From UBA981 sp942490995 (GTDB lineage: Bacteria; Pseudomonadota; Gammaproteobacteria; Ga0077536): a DNA stretch of 64,000 nt. This document shows positions 9,875-19,519 of this stretch, piece by piece. Position 1 is the stretch's first letter; every line of letters begins with the position of its first letter. The notes below the pieces were generated by a model. That model worked only from the letters and a program-made list of their open reading frames with translations. It ran no database searches and was not told where the DNA came from. The position numbers and the translations under genes are program-made. Where the stretch lies: positions 152,133-216,132 of the forward strand of contig CALOBG010000051.1 in the NCBI GenBank assembly GCA_942490995.1. Reading direction: 5' to 3'.

Positions 9875-10560
9875 TAGAGGACAACGGCCAGGGCCGCGGC
9901 ATACACCGGCCCGGCCCCGGCCGCTTTCAGGGTACGCGCCAGTTCAACGATGGTTGCGCCGGTGGTGATCACGTCGTCGACGATCAGGATCCGCTCGCCG
10001 GCGTAGCGGCGCCTGCAGACAAAGACTCCCGACACGTTCGCCGCCCGTTCCGCCGCAGGCAGTCGCGACTGCGGTGCTCGATGTCGACGCCTGCGCACCT
10101 CACCCCGGTCGAGCCGGAACCCTCGCGCCGCGGCCAGCGGACGTGCGATTTCGCGTGCCTGGTTATAGCCTCGAGCGATATAGCGCCACCTGCTGAGCGG
10201 TACCGGCACAACCAGGTCGACCTCTGGTAAGTAAGGGCTCACCTCCGATGTCAGCATTACAGCGCATGAAGCAAGCGCAGCCAGATCCCGAGAAAATTTA
10301 CTGTCGCGGATGATGCGGTCGAGCGGATAGGTATATTCAAACGCGGCAAAGCATGCCGTTATGAACGACAACTCAAGACCGCAACCGATGCCCGCCGGCC
10401 GCGCCAGATCGCCGTGACAACCGGCGCACAGCCCACTGCCGCGGCTGACCGCACCGCACAGCAGGCAGCGTGCGCGCAGCCCGTTGTACACTTTTAGCAA
10501 CTCGCCTAAAGTTGACGCGCCGCCTGCCTCATCCATGACGCAGTTCTCGAAACAACCCAA
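9874..10560 (-). CDS. comF: ComF family phosphoribosyltransferase-like protein
   Basis: ComF-family proteins are needed for DNA uptake in competent bacteria and share a phosphoribosyltransferase fold. The product is up to 228 aa. It has an N-terminal zinc-binding pattern CLLCGAV...CAGC near residues 33-50 and the PRPP-binding motif RILIVDDVITTGATIVE near 190. The ATG at 10560 is used, but the ATG 8 codons later (MDEAGG) is equally possible. It is divergent from bioB, a common gammaproteobacterial arrangement. Its stop codon abuts the palindromic element. Confidence 0.9.
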   Translation of the reverse strand: MGCFENCVMDEAGGASTLGELLKVYNGLRARCLLCGAVSRGSGLCAGCHGDLARPAGIGCGLELSFITACFAAFEYTYPLDRIIRDSKFSRDLAALASCAVMLTSEVSPYLPEVDLVVPVPLSRWRYIARGYNQAREIARPLAAARGFRLDRGEVRRRRHRAPQSRLPAAERAANVSGVFVCRRRYAGERILIVDDVITTGATIVELARTLKAAGAGPVYAAALAVVL

Positions 10561-10596
10561 GGGTCAACTTACCCTCAAACTCACCGGATTTCAGCC

Positions 10597-11589
10597 ATGC
10601 ACGCAATTACTTCACCCGCCGCCGTCGAGCCGACCGCGTTCCGCCACGACTGGAGCCATGCCGACGTCGAAGCGCTTTTTACGCTGCCGTTCAACGATCT
10701 GCTGTACCGCGCCCACGGCCTGCATCGAGCCGCTTTTGATCCCAACGAAGTTCAGCTCAGCACCCTGCTCAATATCAAAAGTGGCGGCTGCCCCGAAGAC
10801 TGCGCTTATTGCCCGCAGAGCGCGCGCTTCGATACCGGCGTCGAAGCTACCCCGGTACTCGACCTTGAAACCGTCCTCACCGCCGCGCGCAGCGCGCGCG
10901 ACGCCGGCGCCACACGCTTTTGTATGGGCGCCGCCTGGCGTTCACCGAAGGACCGCGATCTCGACAAGGTTGTGACCCTCATCGAAGGCGTACGCCAGCT
11001 CGGCATGGAAACCTGCGTCACCCTCGGCATGCTGAATGCCGGCCAGGCGCGCCGCCTGGCCGACGCCGGCCTCGACTACTACAACCACAACCTCGATACC
11101 TCGCCCGAATTTTATGGCGAAATCATTTCCACTCGAACTTATGACGACCGCCTGACCACGCTCGCCAATGTTCGCGATGCGGACATTAACGTGTGCTGCG
11201 GCGGTATCGTCGGGCTCGGTGAAAGCCTCGCCGATCGCGCCGAACTGTTGCGCACCCTGGCCAATCTTCCGCAGCACCCCGAATCGGTGCCGATCAATCT
11301 CCTGGTCCGCGTCGAGGGTACGCCGCTCGCCAATGTCGAAGCCGTTCATCCGATCGATTTCGTCCGCACCATCGCCGTCGCGCGCGTGCTGATGCCGCGC
11401 TCATATGTGCGTCTCTCAGCCGGCCGTACCGCCATGACCGACGAAGCCCAGGCCTTGAGTTTTTTTGCCGGCGCGAATTCGATTTTTTACGGCGACGAAT
11501 TACTTACCACCGAGAACCCGCTGGTCAGCGCCGACCAGCAACTGTTCGCGCGCCTCGGCCTGTCGCCGAGCACCATCGCTCACGGTTGA
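10597..11589 (+). CDS. bioB: biotin synthase BioB
   Basis: BioB is a radical-SAM enzyme that inserts sulfur into dethiobiotin in the last step of biotin synthesis. The 330-aa product has the radical-SAM cluster motif CPEDCAYCPQ near residues 65-74, YYNHNLDTSPEFYGEI and the C-terminal SAGRTAMTDEAQALSFFAGANSIFYGD, which belongs to the auxiliary [2Fe-2S] region. It is first in a bioB-bioF-bioC-bioD operon and divergent from comF. Confidence 0.98.
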   Translation: MHAITSPAAVEPTAFRHDWSHADVEALFTLPFNDLLYRAHGLHRAAFDPNEVQLSTLLNIKSGGCPEDCAYCPQSARFDTGVEATPVLDLETVLTAARSARDAGATRFCMGAAWRSPKDRDLDKVVTLIEGVRQLGMETCVTLGMLNAGQARRLADAGLDYYNHNLDTSPEFYGEIISTRTYDDRLTTLANVRDADINVCCGGIVGLGESLADRAELLRTLANLPQHPESVPINLLVRVEGTPLANVEAVHPIDFVRTIAVARVLMPRSYVRLSAGRTAMTDEAQALSFFAGANSIFYGDELLTTENPLVSADQQLFARLGLSPSTIAHG

Positions 11590-11602
11590 TGCGCGCGCGC
11601 AG

Positions 11603-12766
11603 GTGACAGCCGCTTTTCTCGCGCGCGTAACCGCCGAGCTCGAACGCGTCCGCGCCAGTGACCTGCTGCGTACGCTGGAAACGCGGCTCGGACCGCAACG
11701 CGCCCGTATCGAAATCGCTGGCCGTCATCTGGTCAATTTCACCAGCAACGATTATCTCGGCCTCGCTGCCCATCCGCGCGTCCTCGCTCGCGTCGCCGCC
11801 GAACTGCCCAGGCAGGGCTTCGGCGCCGGCGCCGCCGCGCTGCTTTCGGGCCGCTCGACGCTGCATGAATCCCTTGAGCGCGAGCTCGCAGACTTCACCG
11901 GAACGGAAGCCGGCCTGATGTTTTCGTCCGGTTACCTGGCCAATACCGGCGCGCTGCCGGCGCTGATCGGACGCGACGATTTCGTCGCCCATGACCGCCT
12001 CAACCACGCCTCATTGATCGATGGCGTCCTGGCCAGCGGCGCGCGTCATCGTCGTTATGCCCACGCCGATGTCGACGCCGCCGCGAACCTGCTCGGTACA
12101 ACCTGTACCGGGCACAAATTTCTGATCACCGAATCGGTTTTCAGCATGGACGGCGACTGCGCGCCGCTGTCCGCGCTGGCAACCTGCGCCGCTGCGCAGG
12201 GCGCGGTTCTCTACGTCGATGACGCCCACGGTTTCGGCGTCACCGGCGGCGGCCGTGGCGCCGCGGCCAGCCTCGACGCCGAGGCTGTCACCACCCTTAC
12301 CATGATCACGCTGGGCAAGGCGCTCGGCTCCGTCGGCGCGGTGATCCTCGGCCCGGCCAATATCATCGAGCTGCTGACCCAAGGTGCGCGCACATTTATC
12401 TATGACACGGCACTGCCGGCGGTGTGCGCGGCGGCGGCGCTGGAAGCGCTGGACTGCCTGCGCAGCGACGACGGACCGCGGCGGCAACTGGCCGAGAACG
12501 TGGCCCTGTTTCGTCGCGCGGCCGAAACCGCCGGCCTGCGCGTGATGCCCAGCACGACACCGATCCAGGCGGTGCCGATCGGTGACGATCGCCGCGCCCT
12601 CGAGATCGCCGCGGCGCTCGTCGCGGCCGGCTTTTACGTCCGCGCGATCCGCCCGCCGACGGTACCCAAAGGCACCGCGCGGCTGCGCATTACGATCACC
12701 GCAGCCCACACGGCGACCGACATCAACGCGCTCGTTCACACGCTCGCCGAGGTCCTGCCAGCATGA
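11603..12766 (+). CDS. bioF: 8-amino-7-oxononanoate synthase BioF
   Basis: BioF condenses pimeloyl-ACP with alanine in a PLP-dependent step. The GTG at 11603 gives 387 aa, the family's normal length; a longer in-frame version from 11465 would overlap bioB and is rejected. Motifs include FTSNDYLGLAAHP near the N-terminus, DRLNHASLIDG, VDDAHGFGVTG and the PLP lysine in TLGKALGSVGAV. It lies 13 bp after bioB and overlaps bioC by 4 bp. Confidence 0.95.
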   Translation: MTAAFLARVTAELERVRASDLLRTLETRLGPQRARIEIAGRHLVNFTSNDYLGLAAHPRVLARVAAELPRQGFGAGAAALLSGRSTLHESLERELADFTGTEAGLMFSSGYLANTGALPALIGRDDFVAHDRLNHASLIDGVLASGARHRRYAHADVDAAANLLGTTCTGHKFLITESVFSMDGDCAPLSALATCAAAQGAVLYVDDAHGFGVTGGGRGAAASLDAEAVTTLTMITLGKALGSVGAVILGPANIIELLTQGARTFIYDTALPAVCAAAALEALDCLRSDDGPRRQLAENVALFRRAAETAGLRVMPSTTPIQAVPIGDDRRALEIAAALVAAGFYVRAIRPPTVPKGTARLRITITAAHTATDINALVHTLAEVLPA

Positions 12767-13638
12767 CCGAAACCAGCGTCAACCCGATCGACAAGCAACG
12801 CGTCGCGGCGCGCTTCAACAAAGCCGCGGCGACCTACGACAAACACGACCAGCTACAGCGCGAAGTCGCGAAGCGGGCGTTGGAGCGTCTCGATTACGTC
12901 ACGCTCGAACCCACGGCGGTGATCGATCTCGGCTCCGGGACCGGGCGCGGCGCGCGCGCGCTGGCCGGGCGCTACCGTCGCGCCGCGATCACGCACTGCG
13001 ATCTCGCCCCGGCAATGCTGGCGCGGGCGCGCGCCGAAGGTCCGCGCTGGTTTTCGCGCCAACACTACGTGTGCGGCGACGTCGAGCGGTTGCCGTTCGC
13101 CGCGGACCGTTTCGATCTCGCGTTCTCGAGTCTGAGCGTGCAGTGGTGTGTGCAGCTCGATCACGCTTTCCGCGAAGTGCGGCGCATCCTCAAGCCCGGC
13201 GGTTTGTTTCTTTTCACTACCCTCGGCCCTGACACGCTCAGGGAATTGCGCAGTGCGTTCGCACAGATTTCCGACGCCGCCCACGTCAACGCGTTTATTG
13301 ATATGCACGACATCGGCGACCTGCTCGGCCACAGCGGCTTTGCCGACCCGGTTATGGAAACCGAATACCTGACCGTAGAATACGATCAGGTGTTGGACCT
13401 GATGCGCGACCTGAAAGGGATCGGTGCCGCCAATGCCGCGCTCGAGCGGCCGCGCGGGCTCCTCGGGCGCACCCAGCTGCGCGCCCTGCTGGCCGCCTAC
13501 GAACCATTTCGCCGTGACGGCAAGCTGCCGGCGACCTACGAAGTTGTCTACGGACACGCGTGGGTGACCGATGCGCCACCGCCGCAGCGCGGCCACGAGC
13601 AGGTTTTCCCGCTGCAGCAACTGCGGCGCCGGCGATGA
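12763..13638 (+). CDS. bioC: malonyl-ACP O-methyltransferase BioC
   Basis: BioC methylates malonyl-ACP so that fatty-acid synthesis can build the pimeloyl chain. The 291-aa protein has the typical N-terminus KQRVAARFNKAAATYDKHDQLQ, SAM motif I VIDLGSGTGRGARAL and the post-I region HCDLAPAMLARAR. It overlaps bioF (ATGA) and bioD (ATGA), so the operon is tightly coupled. bioH and bioA are not in this cluster. Confidence 0.95.
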   Translation: MTETSVNPIDKQRVAARFNKAAATYDKHDQLQREVAKRALERLDYVTLEPTAVIDLGSGTGRGARALAGRYRRAAITHCDLAPAMLARARAEGPRWFSRQHYVCGDVERLPFAADRFDLAFSSLSVQWCVQLDHAFREVRRILKPGGLFLFTTLGPDTLRELRSAFAQISDAAHVNAFIDMHDIGDLLGHSGFADPVMETEYLTVEYDQVLDLMRDLKGIGAANAALERPRGLLGRTQLRALLAAYEPFRRDGKLPATYEVVYGHAWVTDAPPPQRGHEQVFPLQQLRRRR

Positions 13639-14327
13639 GCATTTTTATCACCGGCACCGATACCGACTGCGGCAAAACCTATGTCAGCTGCGCGCTGCTG
13701 CGCGCCCTCGACGCCGGCGGCTATGCCGCGCTCGGTATGAAGCCGATCGCAAGTGGCGCGACACTGGTCGATGGTCGCCTGCAGAACGCCGATGTCACCG
13801 CACTGGAGCGTGCTTCGAACACGGCGATCGCCGCCGAGATCCGCAATCCTTACCTGTTCGCGCCGCCGACCTCACCCCATATCGCCGCCGCCGAGAGCGC
13901 TACCGAGATCGATCTCGAGCTTATCCTTGCTGCTTACCGCCGCTGCGCGGCCGCCGCCGACTTTGTGGTCGTCGAAGGCGTCGGCGGCTGGCTGGTACCG
14001 CTGTCACCCACCCACACCGTCGCCGACCTCGCGCGCGCCCTGGGCCTGCCGGTGCTGCTGGTGGTCGGTGTGCGGCTGGGCTGTATCAACCACGCGCTGC
14101 TCAGCGCTCGGGCCATCGCCGCAAGCGGTCTGGATCTGTACGGCTGGGTCGCGAATATCCTCGATCCCGACCTGCATGCGCTGGACACGGTTATCGAGAG
14201 TATCAGCGAGCGGCTGCCCGCACCGTGCCTCGGCATCGTCGGTTGGCAGGCCGACACGGCGCTTGGCGAAGCCGCACTGAAACTCGCTGCCAGCCTGGGC
14301 GCCACGGCAGGACGTTCGCGGCCGTAG
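13635..14327 (+). CDS. bioD: dethiobiotin synthetase BioD
   Basis: BioD closes the ureido ring using CO2 and ATP. The ATG at 13635 overlaps the bioC stop and gives 230 aa. The P-loop variant GTDTDCGKTYVS is at residues 6-17, KPIASGA follows, and the VVEGVGGWLVPLS motif lies near 115. A longer in-frame start at 13560 would run inside bioC and is not used. This gene closes the bio operon. Confidence 0.95.
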   Translation: MSIFITGTDTDCGKTYVSCALLRALDAGGYAALGMKPIASGATLVDGRLQNADVTALERASNTAIAAEIRNPYLFAPPTSPHIAAAESATEIDLELILAAYRRCAAAADFVVVEGVGGWLVPLSPTHTVADLARALGLPVLLVVGVRLGCINHALLSARAIAASGLDLYGWVANILDPDLHALDTVIESISERLPAPCLGIVGWQADTALGEAALKLAASLGATAGRSRP

Positions 14328-14337
14328 TCGACAACCT

Positions 14338-14820
14338 GTGATCACCGAACTCGAACACGACGGCAACGACGCGGTAGCCTGGCTGCTGCAGCCGACGCGG
14401 TCGATGACCTGGCCCGCGGCAAAGCGCTTTATTGCCGCTGTTACCCTGGTCAGCCTGGCCATCGGCGGGTTTTTCCTGGCTCTCGGGCTGCCCCTGGTGC
14501 TGCCTTTTTCCGGCCTGGAGGCACTCGCCGTCGGCGCCGCCTTCTATGTGGTGCTGCGTGAAGGCGAACGGCGCGAGCTAGTGCGACTGGACGGCGACCA
14601 GCTGATCATCGAGCGCGGTGCGCGCGAGCGCGTCTCACGCGACGAATTCAACTGTTTCTGGGTGCGCATCGAACTGCGCGCGCCACCCGGCCGCTGGCAG
14701 CCCCAGCGCCTGACCGTGCGCCAGCAGGGCCGCGCGATTGAACTGGGCCGCTTCCTCACCGACGGTGAACGCGAATCGTTCTCGCTTGCGCTGATTAACG
14801 CGCTGAAAAAAAAGCGTTAA
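14338..14820 (+). CDS. DUF2244 family membrane protein
   Basis: A 160-aa protein (GTG start) with two membrane spans near residues 36-80 (FIAAVTLVSLAIGGFFLALG, LEALAVGAAFYVVL) followed by a soluble C-terminal half. This matches the DUF2244 family often found immediately upstream of cytochrome c oxidase genes. Its molecular role is unknown to me. It lies 10 bp after bioD and 185 bp before coxB. Confidence 0.8.
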   Translation: MITELEHDGNDAVAWLLQPTRSMTWPAAKRFIAAVTLVSLAIGGFFLALGLPLVLPFSGLEALAVGAAFYVVLREGERRELVRLDGDQLIIERGARERVSRDEFNCFWVRIELRAPPGRWQPQRLTVRQQGRAIELGRFLTDGERESFSLALINALKKKR

Positions 14821-15005
14821 ACTAGGCGCTTCGATACCCCGTCGCGGGCCATCCAGTGGCGCCTGGCCGGTACTCGAACCCGCGCGCCAGGATGGCGGCT
14901 GCCACGGCAGCGCGCCATGGCGCAGCAAACGAAAACGACAACTTGAAACCGGAAAAAGCACCAATCCGGCCGTGCGCGGGCACGGCGGTACGGGGAGCCA
15001 GAAGC

Positions 15006-15870
15006 ATGACATTCTCACCACTACCCGGGTCCGCATTGTGCAGGGCTCTGTTCGGCACGCTGTTGCTGTTGCCGCTGGGCGCCAGCGCCGAATGGGGCTT
15101 GAACCTGCCCCGCGGCGTAACGCCCTTCAGTAACGAAATTTACGACCTGCACATGCTCATTCTCGGCATCTGCGTGGTGATCGGCGTGCTCGTTTTCGGC
15201 GTCATGTTTTATTCGATCATCGTGTTCCGTAAATCCAAAGGCGCGCAACCCGCGCAGTGGCACGAAAGTACCACCGTCGAAATGTTATGGACCGTGGTGC
15301 CGTTTCTGATCCTGGTCGGGATGGCGGTGCCGGCGACCAAGGCCCTGATCATGATGGAAGACGTGTCCGATCCGGACATGACCATCAAGGTCACGGGTTA
15401 TCAATGGAAATGGCACTACCAGTACGTTGACGAAGGCATCGGCCTGTTCAGCACCATCGCCGCCGACAGCAACGTTGCCCGCCAGATGGATTCGGGTATC
15501 GATCCGAACAGCGTGCCGCATTACCTGCTCGACGTCGACAACCGCCTGGTCGTACCGACCCATAAAAAAATCCGCTTCCTGACCACCGCCGGCGACGTCA
15601 TCCACGCCTGGTGGGTACCGGCGTTGGGTTGGAAACGCGACGCCATCCCCGGCTTCATCAACGAATCCTGGGCCCTGATCGAAAAGGAAGGCGTTTACCG
15701 CGGGCAGTGTGCGGAACTGTGTGGCAAGGACCACGGCTTCATGCCGATCGTGGTCGAGGCCGTGCAACGAGGCCGACTACGCGGCCTGGGTCGAGAAGAA
15801 AAAAGGCGAGATGCAGCAAGCCTCCGCCACTATCCCGGTCACCGCGGCCGTTGCGGACAATAACGAGTAG
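15006..15870 (+). CDS. coxB: cytochrome c oxidase subunit II, one apparent frameshift
   Basis: Subunit II accepts electrons from cytochrome c through CuA. The ATG at 15006 starts a signal sequence (LFGTLLLLPLGASAEWGL), then two membrane helices, then the cupredoxin domain with CuA ligands in HAWWVPALGWKRDAIPG, GQCAELCGKDHGFM. Just after VVEAV the frame shifts: removing one C near 15765 restores NEADYAAWVEKKKGEMQQAS and a normal end at 15870. The corrected length is exactly 288 codons. Without correction the tail becomes a meaningless Arg-rich peptide. A sequencing or assembly error is likelier than a real mutation. Confidence 0.92.
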
Positions 15871-15951
15871 CGCCCGCGGGCCTGCGAACGGACGTCACGA
15901 GATCAGTTTGTTAACGAGCCGCGCGAGCGGTAGTACAGCAGAGGTTACCCC

Positions 15952-17551
15952 ATGAGTGAGGCAGCGACCCACCACGACGATCACCACGACCATCACCCTT
16001 CCGGGATGATGCGCTGGTTGACTACCACCAACCACAAAGACATCGGCACGCTCTACCTGCTGTTTTCGCTGATGATGTTTTTCATCGGCGGTGCGATGGC
16101 GATGATTATCCGCCTGGAGCTGTTTTCGCCGGGCCTGCAGTTCGTCGATCCGCAGTTTTTCAATTCCATGACCACCATGCACGCGCTGGTCATGATTTTC
16201 GGCGCCGTGATGCCGGCCTGGACCGGCTTTGCGAACTGGATGATCCCGATGATGATCGGCGCGCCGGACATGGCCCTGCCGCGCCTCAATAACTGGAGCT
16301 TCTGGATCCTGCCGTTCGCATTTACGCTGCTGCTGAGCACCCTGTTCATGGAAGGCGGCGCGCCGGCCGGCGGCTGGACCATGTATCCGCCGTTGGTGTT
16401 GCAGACCGGCAATGCATTTCCGTTCCTGATCTTCGCGGTGCATTTCATGGGCGCCTCGTCGATCGCCGGCGCCATCAACATCATCGCCACGGTGTTCAAT
16501 ATGCGCGCCCCCGGCATGACGCTGATGAAACTGCCGCTGTTTGTGTGGACCTGGATCATCACCGCATTCCTGCTCATCGCCTCGATCCCGGTACTCGCCG
16601 GCGCGGTGACCATGCTGCTCACCGACAAGTTTTTCGGCACCGCATTTTTCAGCGCCGCCGGTGGTGGTGACCCGGTGATGTTTCAGCACATCTTCTGGTT
16701 TTTCGGACACCCCGAGGTTTATATCCTGATCCTGCCGGCATTCGGCATCGTGTCCGCCATCATTCCCGACCTTCGCGCGCAAGCCGTTGTTCGGCTACAG
16801 CTCGATGGTCTACGCGACCGGCGCGATCGCGTTCCTGTCGTTCATCGTCTGGGCGCACCACATGTTCACCGTCGGTATGCCGCTCGCCGGCGAACTGTTT
16901 TTTATGTACACCACCATCCTCATCGCGGTGCCGACCGGGGTGAAGGTGTTCAACTGGGTGGCGACCATGTGGCGCAGCTCGATGACCTTCGAGGTGCCGA
17001 TGCTGTTTGCGCTGGCGTTCGTGGTGTTGTTCACCATCGGCGGTTTCTCGGGCCTGATGCTGGGCGTCACGCCGGTCGATTTCCAGTACCACGATACCTA
17101 CTTCGTGGTCGCGCATTTCCATTACGTACTGGTCACCGGCGCGATATTTGCGCTCATGGCCGGGGCCTATTTCTGGCTGCCGAAATGGACCGGGCACATG
17201 TACGATGAAACGCTCGGCAAGTGGCACTTCTGGATATCGACGATTTCGGTCAACGTGCTGTTTTTTCCGCAGCACTTCCTGGGCCTGGCCGGCATGCCGC
17301 GGCGTATTCCCGATTACGCCGTGCAGTTCACCGATTTCAACCAGGTTTCGAGTATCGGCGGATTCGTTTTCGGCGTTTCGCAGTTCCTGTTCCTGTATCT
17401 GGTGGTGAAGTGCATCAAGGGCGGCGCCAAGGCCACCGACCAGGTCTGGGAAGGCGCGCACGGGCTGGAATGGACGCTGCCGTCACCGCCGCCTTACCAC
17501 AGCTTCAACACGCCGCCGGAACCGGCCAGCATCGAAGGCGGCATGCGCTGA
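15952..17551 (+). CDS. ctaD: cytochrome c oxidase subunit I, one apparent frameshift
   Basis: Subunit I holds heme a and the heme a3-CuB oxygen-reduction site of an aa3-type terminal oxidase. The first frame covers MSEAATHHDDHHDH to HPEVYILILPAFGIVSAIIP (including the CuB HPEVY motif). The second resumes at FARKPLFGYSSMVYATG and carries WAHHMFTVG and HDTYFVVAHFHYVL. One extra G near 16768 separates them; without it the gene is 532 aa, the family norm. The split comes between conserved motifs that must belong to one protein. It is probably an assembly error like that in coxB. Confidence 0.93.
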
Positions 17552-17559
17552 GCAGGACC

Positions 17560-17679
17560 ATGGCAGCGCAAGGTCCGGACTCGCGTAACCACCAGCGCAA
17601 GGCCGCGGTACGTACCGCGCTTGCGCTGGGCGTGCTGGCCCTGGCGATTTATGCCTGGGCGATTATTTCGCACCTGTGA
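17560..17679 (+). CDS. 39-aa membrane protein of the cox cluster
   Basis: A short frame, MAAQGPDSRNHQRKAAVRTA followed by a single hydrophobic segment LALGVLALAIYAWAIISHL, lies between ctaD (8 bp gap) and ctaG (8 bp gap). Its position, size and one C-terminal membrane span match the small cytochrome oxidase assembly protein found in many proteobacterial cox operons. It is too short for similarity alone to be conclusive; tight spacing on both sides supports it. Confidence 0.75.
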   Translation: MAAQGPDSRNHQRKAAVRTALALGVLALAIYAWAIISHL

Positions 17680-17687
17680 GCTGAGCC

Positions 17688-18266
17688 ATGACCAAGCAGC
17701 ACCTAGTCCAGGCCAACCGTCGTGTCGTCACGCGCCTGCTGGTGGCAACCTGCCTGATGTTTGCGTTCGGTTATGCGCTGGTGCCGATGTACAACGTGTT
17801 CTGCGAAATCACCGGGCTGAACGGCAAGACCGGACGTCTGTCGAGCGCCGACGCCGAAGCCACGGTAGTCGATGAATCGCGTCTCGTTACCGTCGAATTC
17901 GTGACCAACGTCAACGCCGGCATGCCGTGGGAGTTCCGTCCCGTGCAGAACAAGATCGAGGTCCATCCCGGCGCCGAAACCATGGTCGAGTTCGAAGCCG
18001 TCAACTTTGCCCAGTACCCGGTGACCGGCAGCGCGGTGCCGAGCGTGGCGCCAAGCGCCGCGGCACGGTATTTCAACAAAACCGAATGTTTCTGCTTTTC
18101 GCAGCAGGCCCTTGCGGCCGGTGAAAAGCGCCTCATGCCGGTGCGTTTCGTGGTCGACCCCAAGCTCCCGGCGCGGGTCTCGGTGGTAACGCTGGCCTAC
18201 ACCTTTTTCGAGTCCGTCGAAACGGCGGCCAGGCCGAGCGCTGCCGATCCGCCGCCGCCGTCCTGA
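17688..18266 (+). CDS. ctaG: cytochrome c oxidase assembly protein CtaG (Cox11)
   Basis: CtaG delivers copper to the CuB site of subunit I. The 192-aa protein has one N-terminal membrane helix (LLVATCLMFAFGYALVPMY), the PMYNVFCEITGLNGK motif and the copper-binding CFCF in FNKTECFCFSQQ near residue 130. It sits between the cox subunit genes, as usual. Confidence 0.97.
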   Translation: MTKQHLVQANRRVVTRLLVATCLMFAFGYALVPMYNVFCEITGLNGKTGRLSSADAEATVVDESRLVTVEFVTNVNAGMPWEFRPVQNKIEVHPGAETMVEFEAVNFAQYPVTGSAVPSVAPSAAARYFNKTECFCFSQQALAAGEKRLMPVRFVVDPKLPARVSVVTLAYTFFESVETAARPSAADPPPPS

Positions 18267-18308
18267 ACGTGAAGACACAAGTTAACTTTAACCAGAGAAT
18301 TGAAAGTC

Positions 18309-19184
18309 ATGGCTGAAGCACATTCCGACTACTACATCCCCGAACCAAGCCATTGGCCGGTGACCGCATCTATCGCGATTTTCACCATGTTCGTCGGCGG
18401 CGCTACGACCCTGAACGGCGGCAGCATCGGTCCGACCATCCTGGGTTGCGGGTTCCTGCTGTTCGTTTTCATGCTGTTCGGCTGGTTCGGCGTCGTGATC
18501 AAGGAAAGCGAAGGCGGCATCTATAACGACCAGGTCGATGTCAGTTTTCGCATGGGCATGGCGTGGTTCATTTTTTCTGAAGTGATGTTTTTTGCGGCGT
18601 TTTTCGGCGCGCTTTATTACGCCCGCATCTACTCGGTGCCGTGGCTGGGTGGCGAAGGCTCAGGGGCCGCCACCAACCAGTTCCTGTGGCCGGAGTTTGC
18701 CGCCGCGTGGCCGCTGTTCGAGTCACCTTCGACCTATGGCTTCACACATTTCAAGGAAACCATCGGCGCCTGGGGCGTGCCGTTCTGGAACACCCTGATC
18801 CTGCTGACCAGCGGCGCGACCGTAACCTGGGCGCACTGGGGTCTCAAGATCGGCAGCCGCAAGCATCTGATTGCCGGGCTGGTCGTGACCGTCGCGCTCG
18901 GCGCGCTGTTTGTCGGTTTTCAGGCGCAGGAATATGGTCACGCCTACCACGAACTCGGTCTGACCCTGAACTCCGGCATCTACGGCGCGACGTTTTTTAT
19001 GCTGACCGGATTTCATGGTTTCCATGTCACCATGGGCACCATCATGCTCGCGACCATCCTCGGGCGCTCCATCAAGGGCCATTTCACGCCCAAGCACCAC
19101 TTCGGCTTCGAAGCGGTGGCGTGGTACTGGCACTTCGTCGACGTGGTCTGGATCGGCCTGTTTATTTTCGTCTACTGGCTGTAA
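18309..19184 (+). CDS. ctaE: cytochrome c oxidase subunit III
   Basis: Subunit III stabilises the oxidase core. The ATG at 18309 gives 291 aa beginning MAEAHSDYYIPEPSHWP; a TTG at 18300 is also in frame but less likely. It has seven predicted membrane spans and family motifs such as FRMGMAWFIFSEVMFFAAFF, HAYHELGLTLNSGIYG, LTGFHGFHVTMG and VAWYWHFVDVVWIGLF. It ends at a strong terminator. Confidence 0.97.
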   Translation: MAEAHSDYYIPEPSHWPVTASIAIFTMFVGGATTLNGGSIGPTILGCGFLLFVFMLFGWFGVVIKESEGGIYNDQVDVSFRMGMAWFIFSEVMFFAAFFGALYYARIYSVPWLGGEGSGAATNQFLWPEFAAAWPLFESPSTYGFTHFKETIGAWGVPFWNTLILLTSGATVTWAHWGLKIGSRKHLIAGLVVTVALGALFVGFQAQEYGHAYHELGLTLNSGIYGATFFMLTGFHGFHVTMGTIMLATILGRSIKGHFTPKHHFGFEAVAWYWHFVDVVWIGLFIFVYWL

Positions 19185-19203
19185 TCCAGGGTCCGTGCAG
19201 GAC

Positions 19204-19238
19204 AAAAAAAGCGCCACTTCGAGGTGGCGCTTTTTTTT
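19204..19238. terminator. bidirectional intrinsic terminator
   Basis: An A-run, GC-rich hairpin and T-run: stem GCGCCAC, loop TTCGA, stem GGTGGCGC, flanked by seven A and eight T. It sits between convergent ctaE and the DUF2909 gene and can end transcription from both sides. Confidence 0.92.
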
Positions 19239-19240
19239 GT

Positions 19241-19456
19241 TCAGCCGTTCGGCGTAATGATGCCGAGCGAATAGAGTATGGCGATAATCGCGACCAGGCC
19301 GATCGAAAGCGCAACCCGTACGGTCAACGCTTTGACGGTCGCCGTGCCCTGAGGGTCTTTGCCGCGGAACAGGCTCACGAACGCTGTACCGAGCGAGATC
19401 AGGATCAATATGAAGATCCCGATAATGAAAGCTTTGATAATCGGTGAGTCAGCCAT
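19241..19456 (-). CDS. twin-transmembrane DUF2909 family protein
   Basis: A 71-aa protein with two hydrophobic helices (AFIIGIFILILISLGTAFVS and ALSIGLVAIIAILYSLGII) joined by a short polar loop with RGKDPQGTATVKALTVR. This is the DUF2909 twin-TM pattern found beside surf1 and cox genes in gammaproteobacteria. Its function is not known to me. It is divergent from surf1. Confidence 0.8.
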   Translation of the reverse strand: MADSPIIKAFIIGIFILILISLGTAFVSLFRGKDPQGTATVKALTVRVALSIGLVAIIAILYSLGIITPNG

Positions 19457-19519
19457 GTGCTGCGCCAGGGTTTGAACGTCGAGGCATTATCAGGATTCGC
19501 CGATCGAACCACAATCGTC

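Noticed and set aside
10490..10512. Imperfect palindrome ACTTTTAG...CCTAAAGT near bioB as a BirA operator
   Set aside because: It does not match the known BirA operator pattern and lies inside the comF coding region.
11465..11602. Extended bioF N-terminus starting inside bioB
   Set aside because: The extra 46 residues are the shadow of the bioB C-terminus. GTG at 11603 gives normal BioF length.
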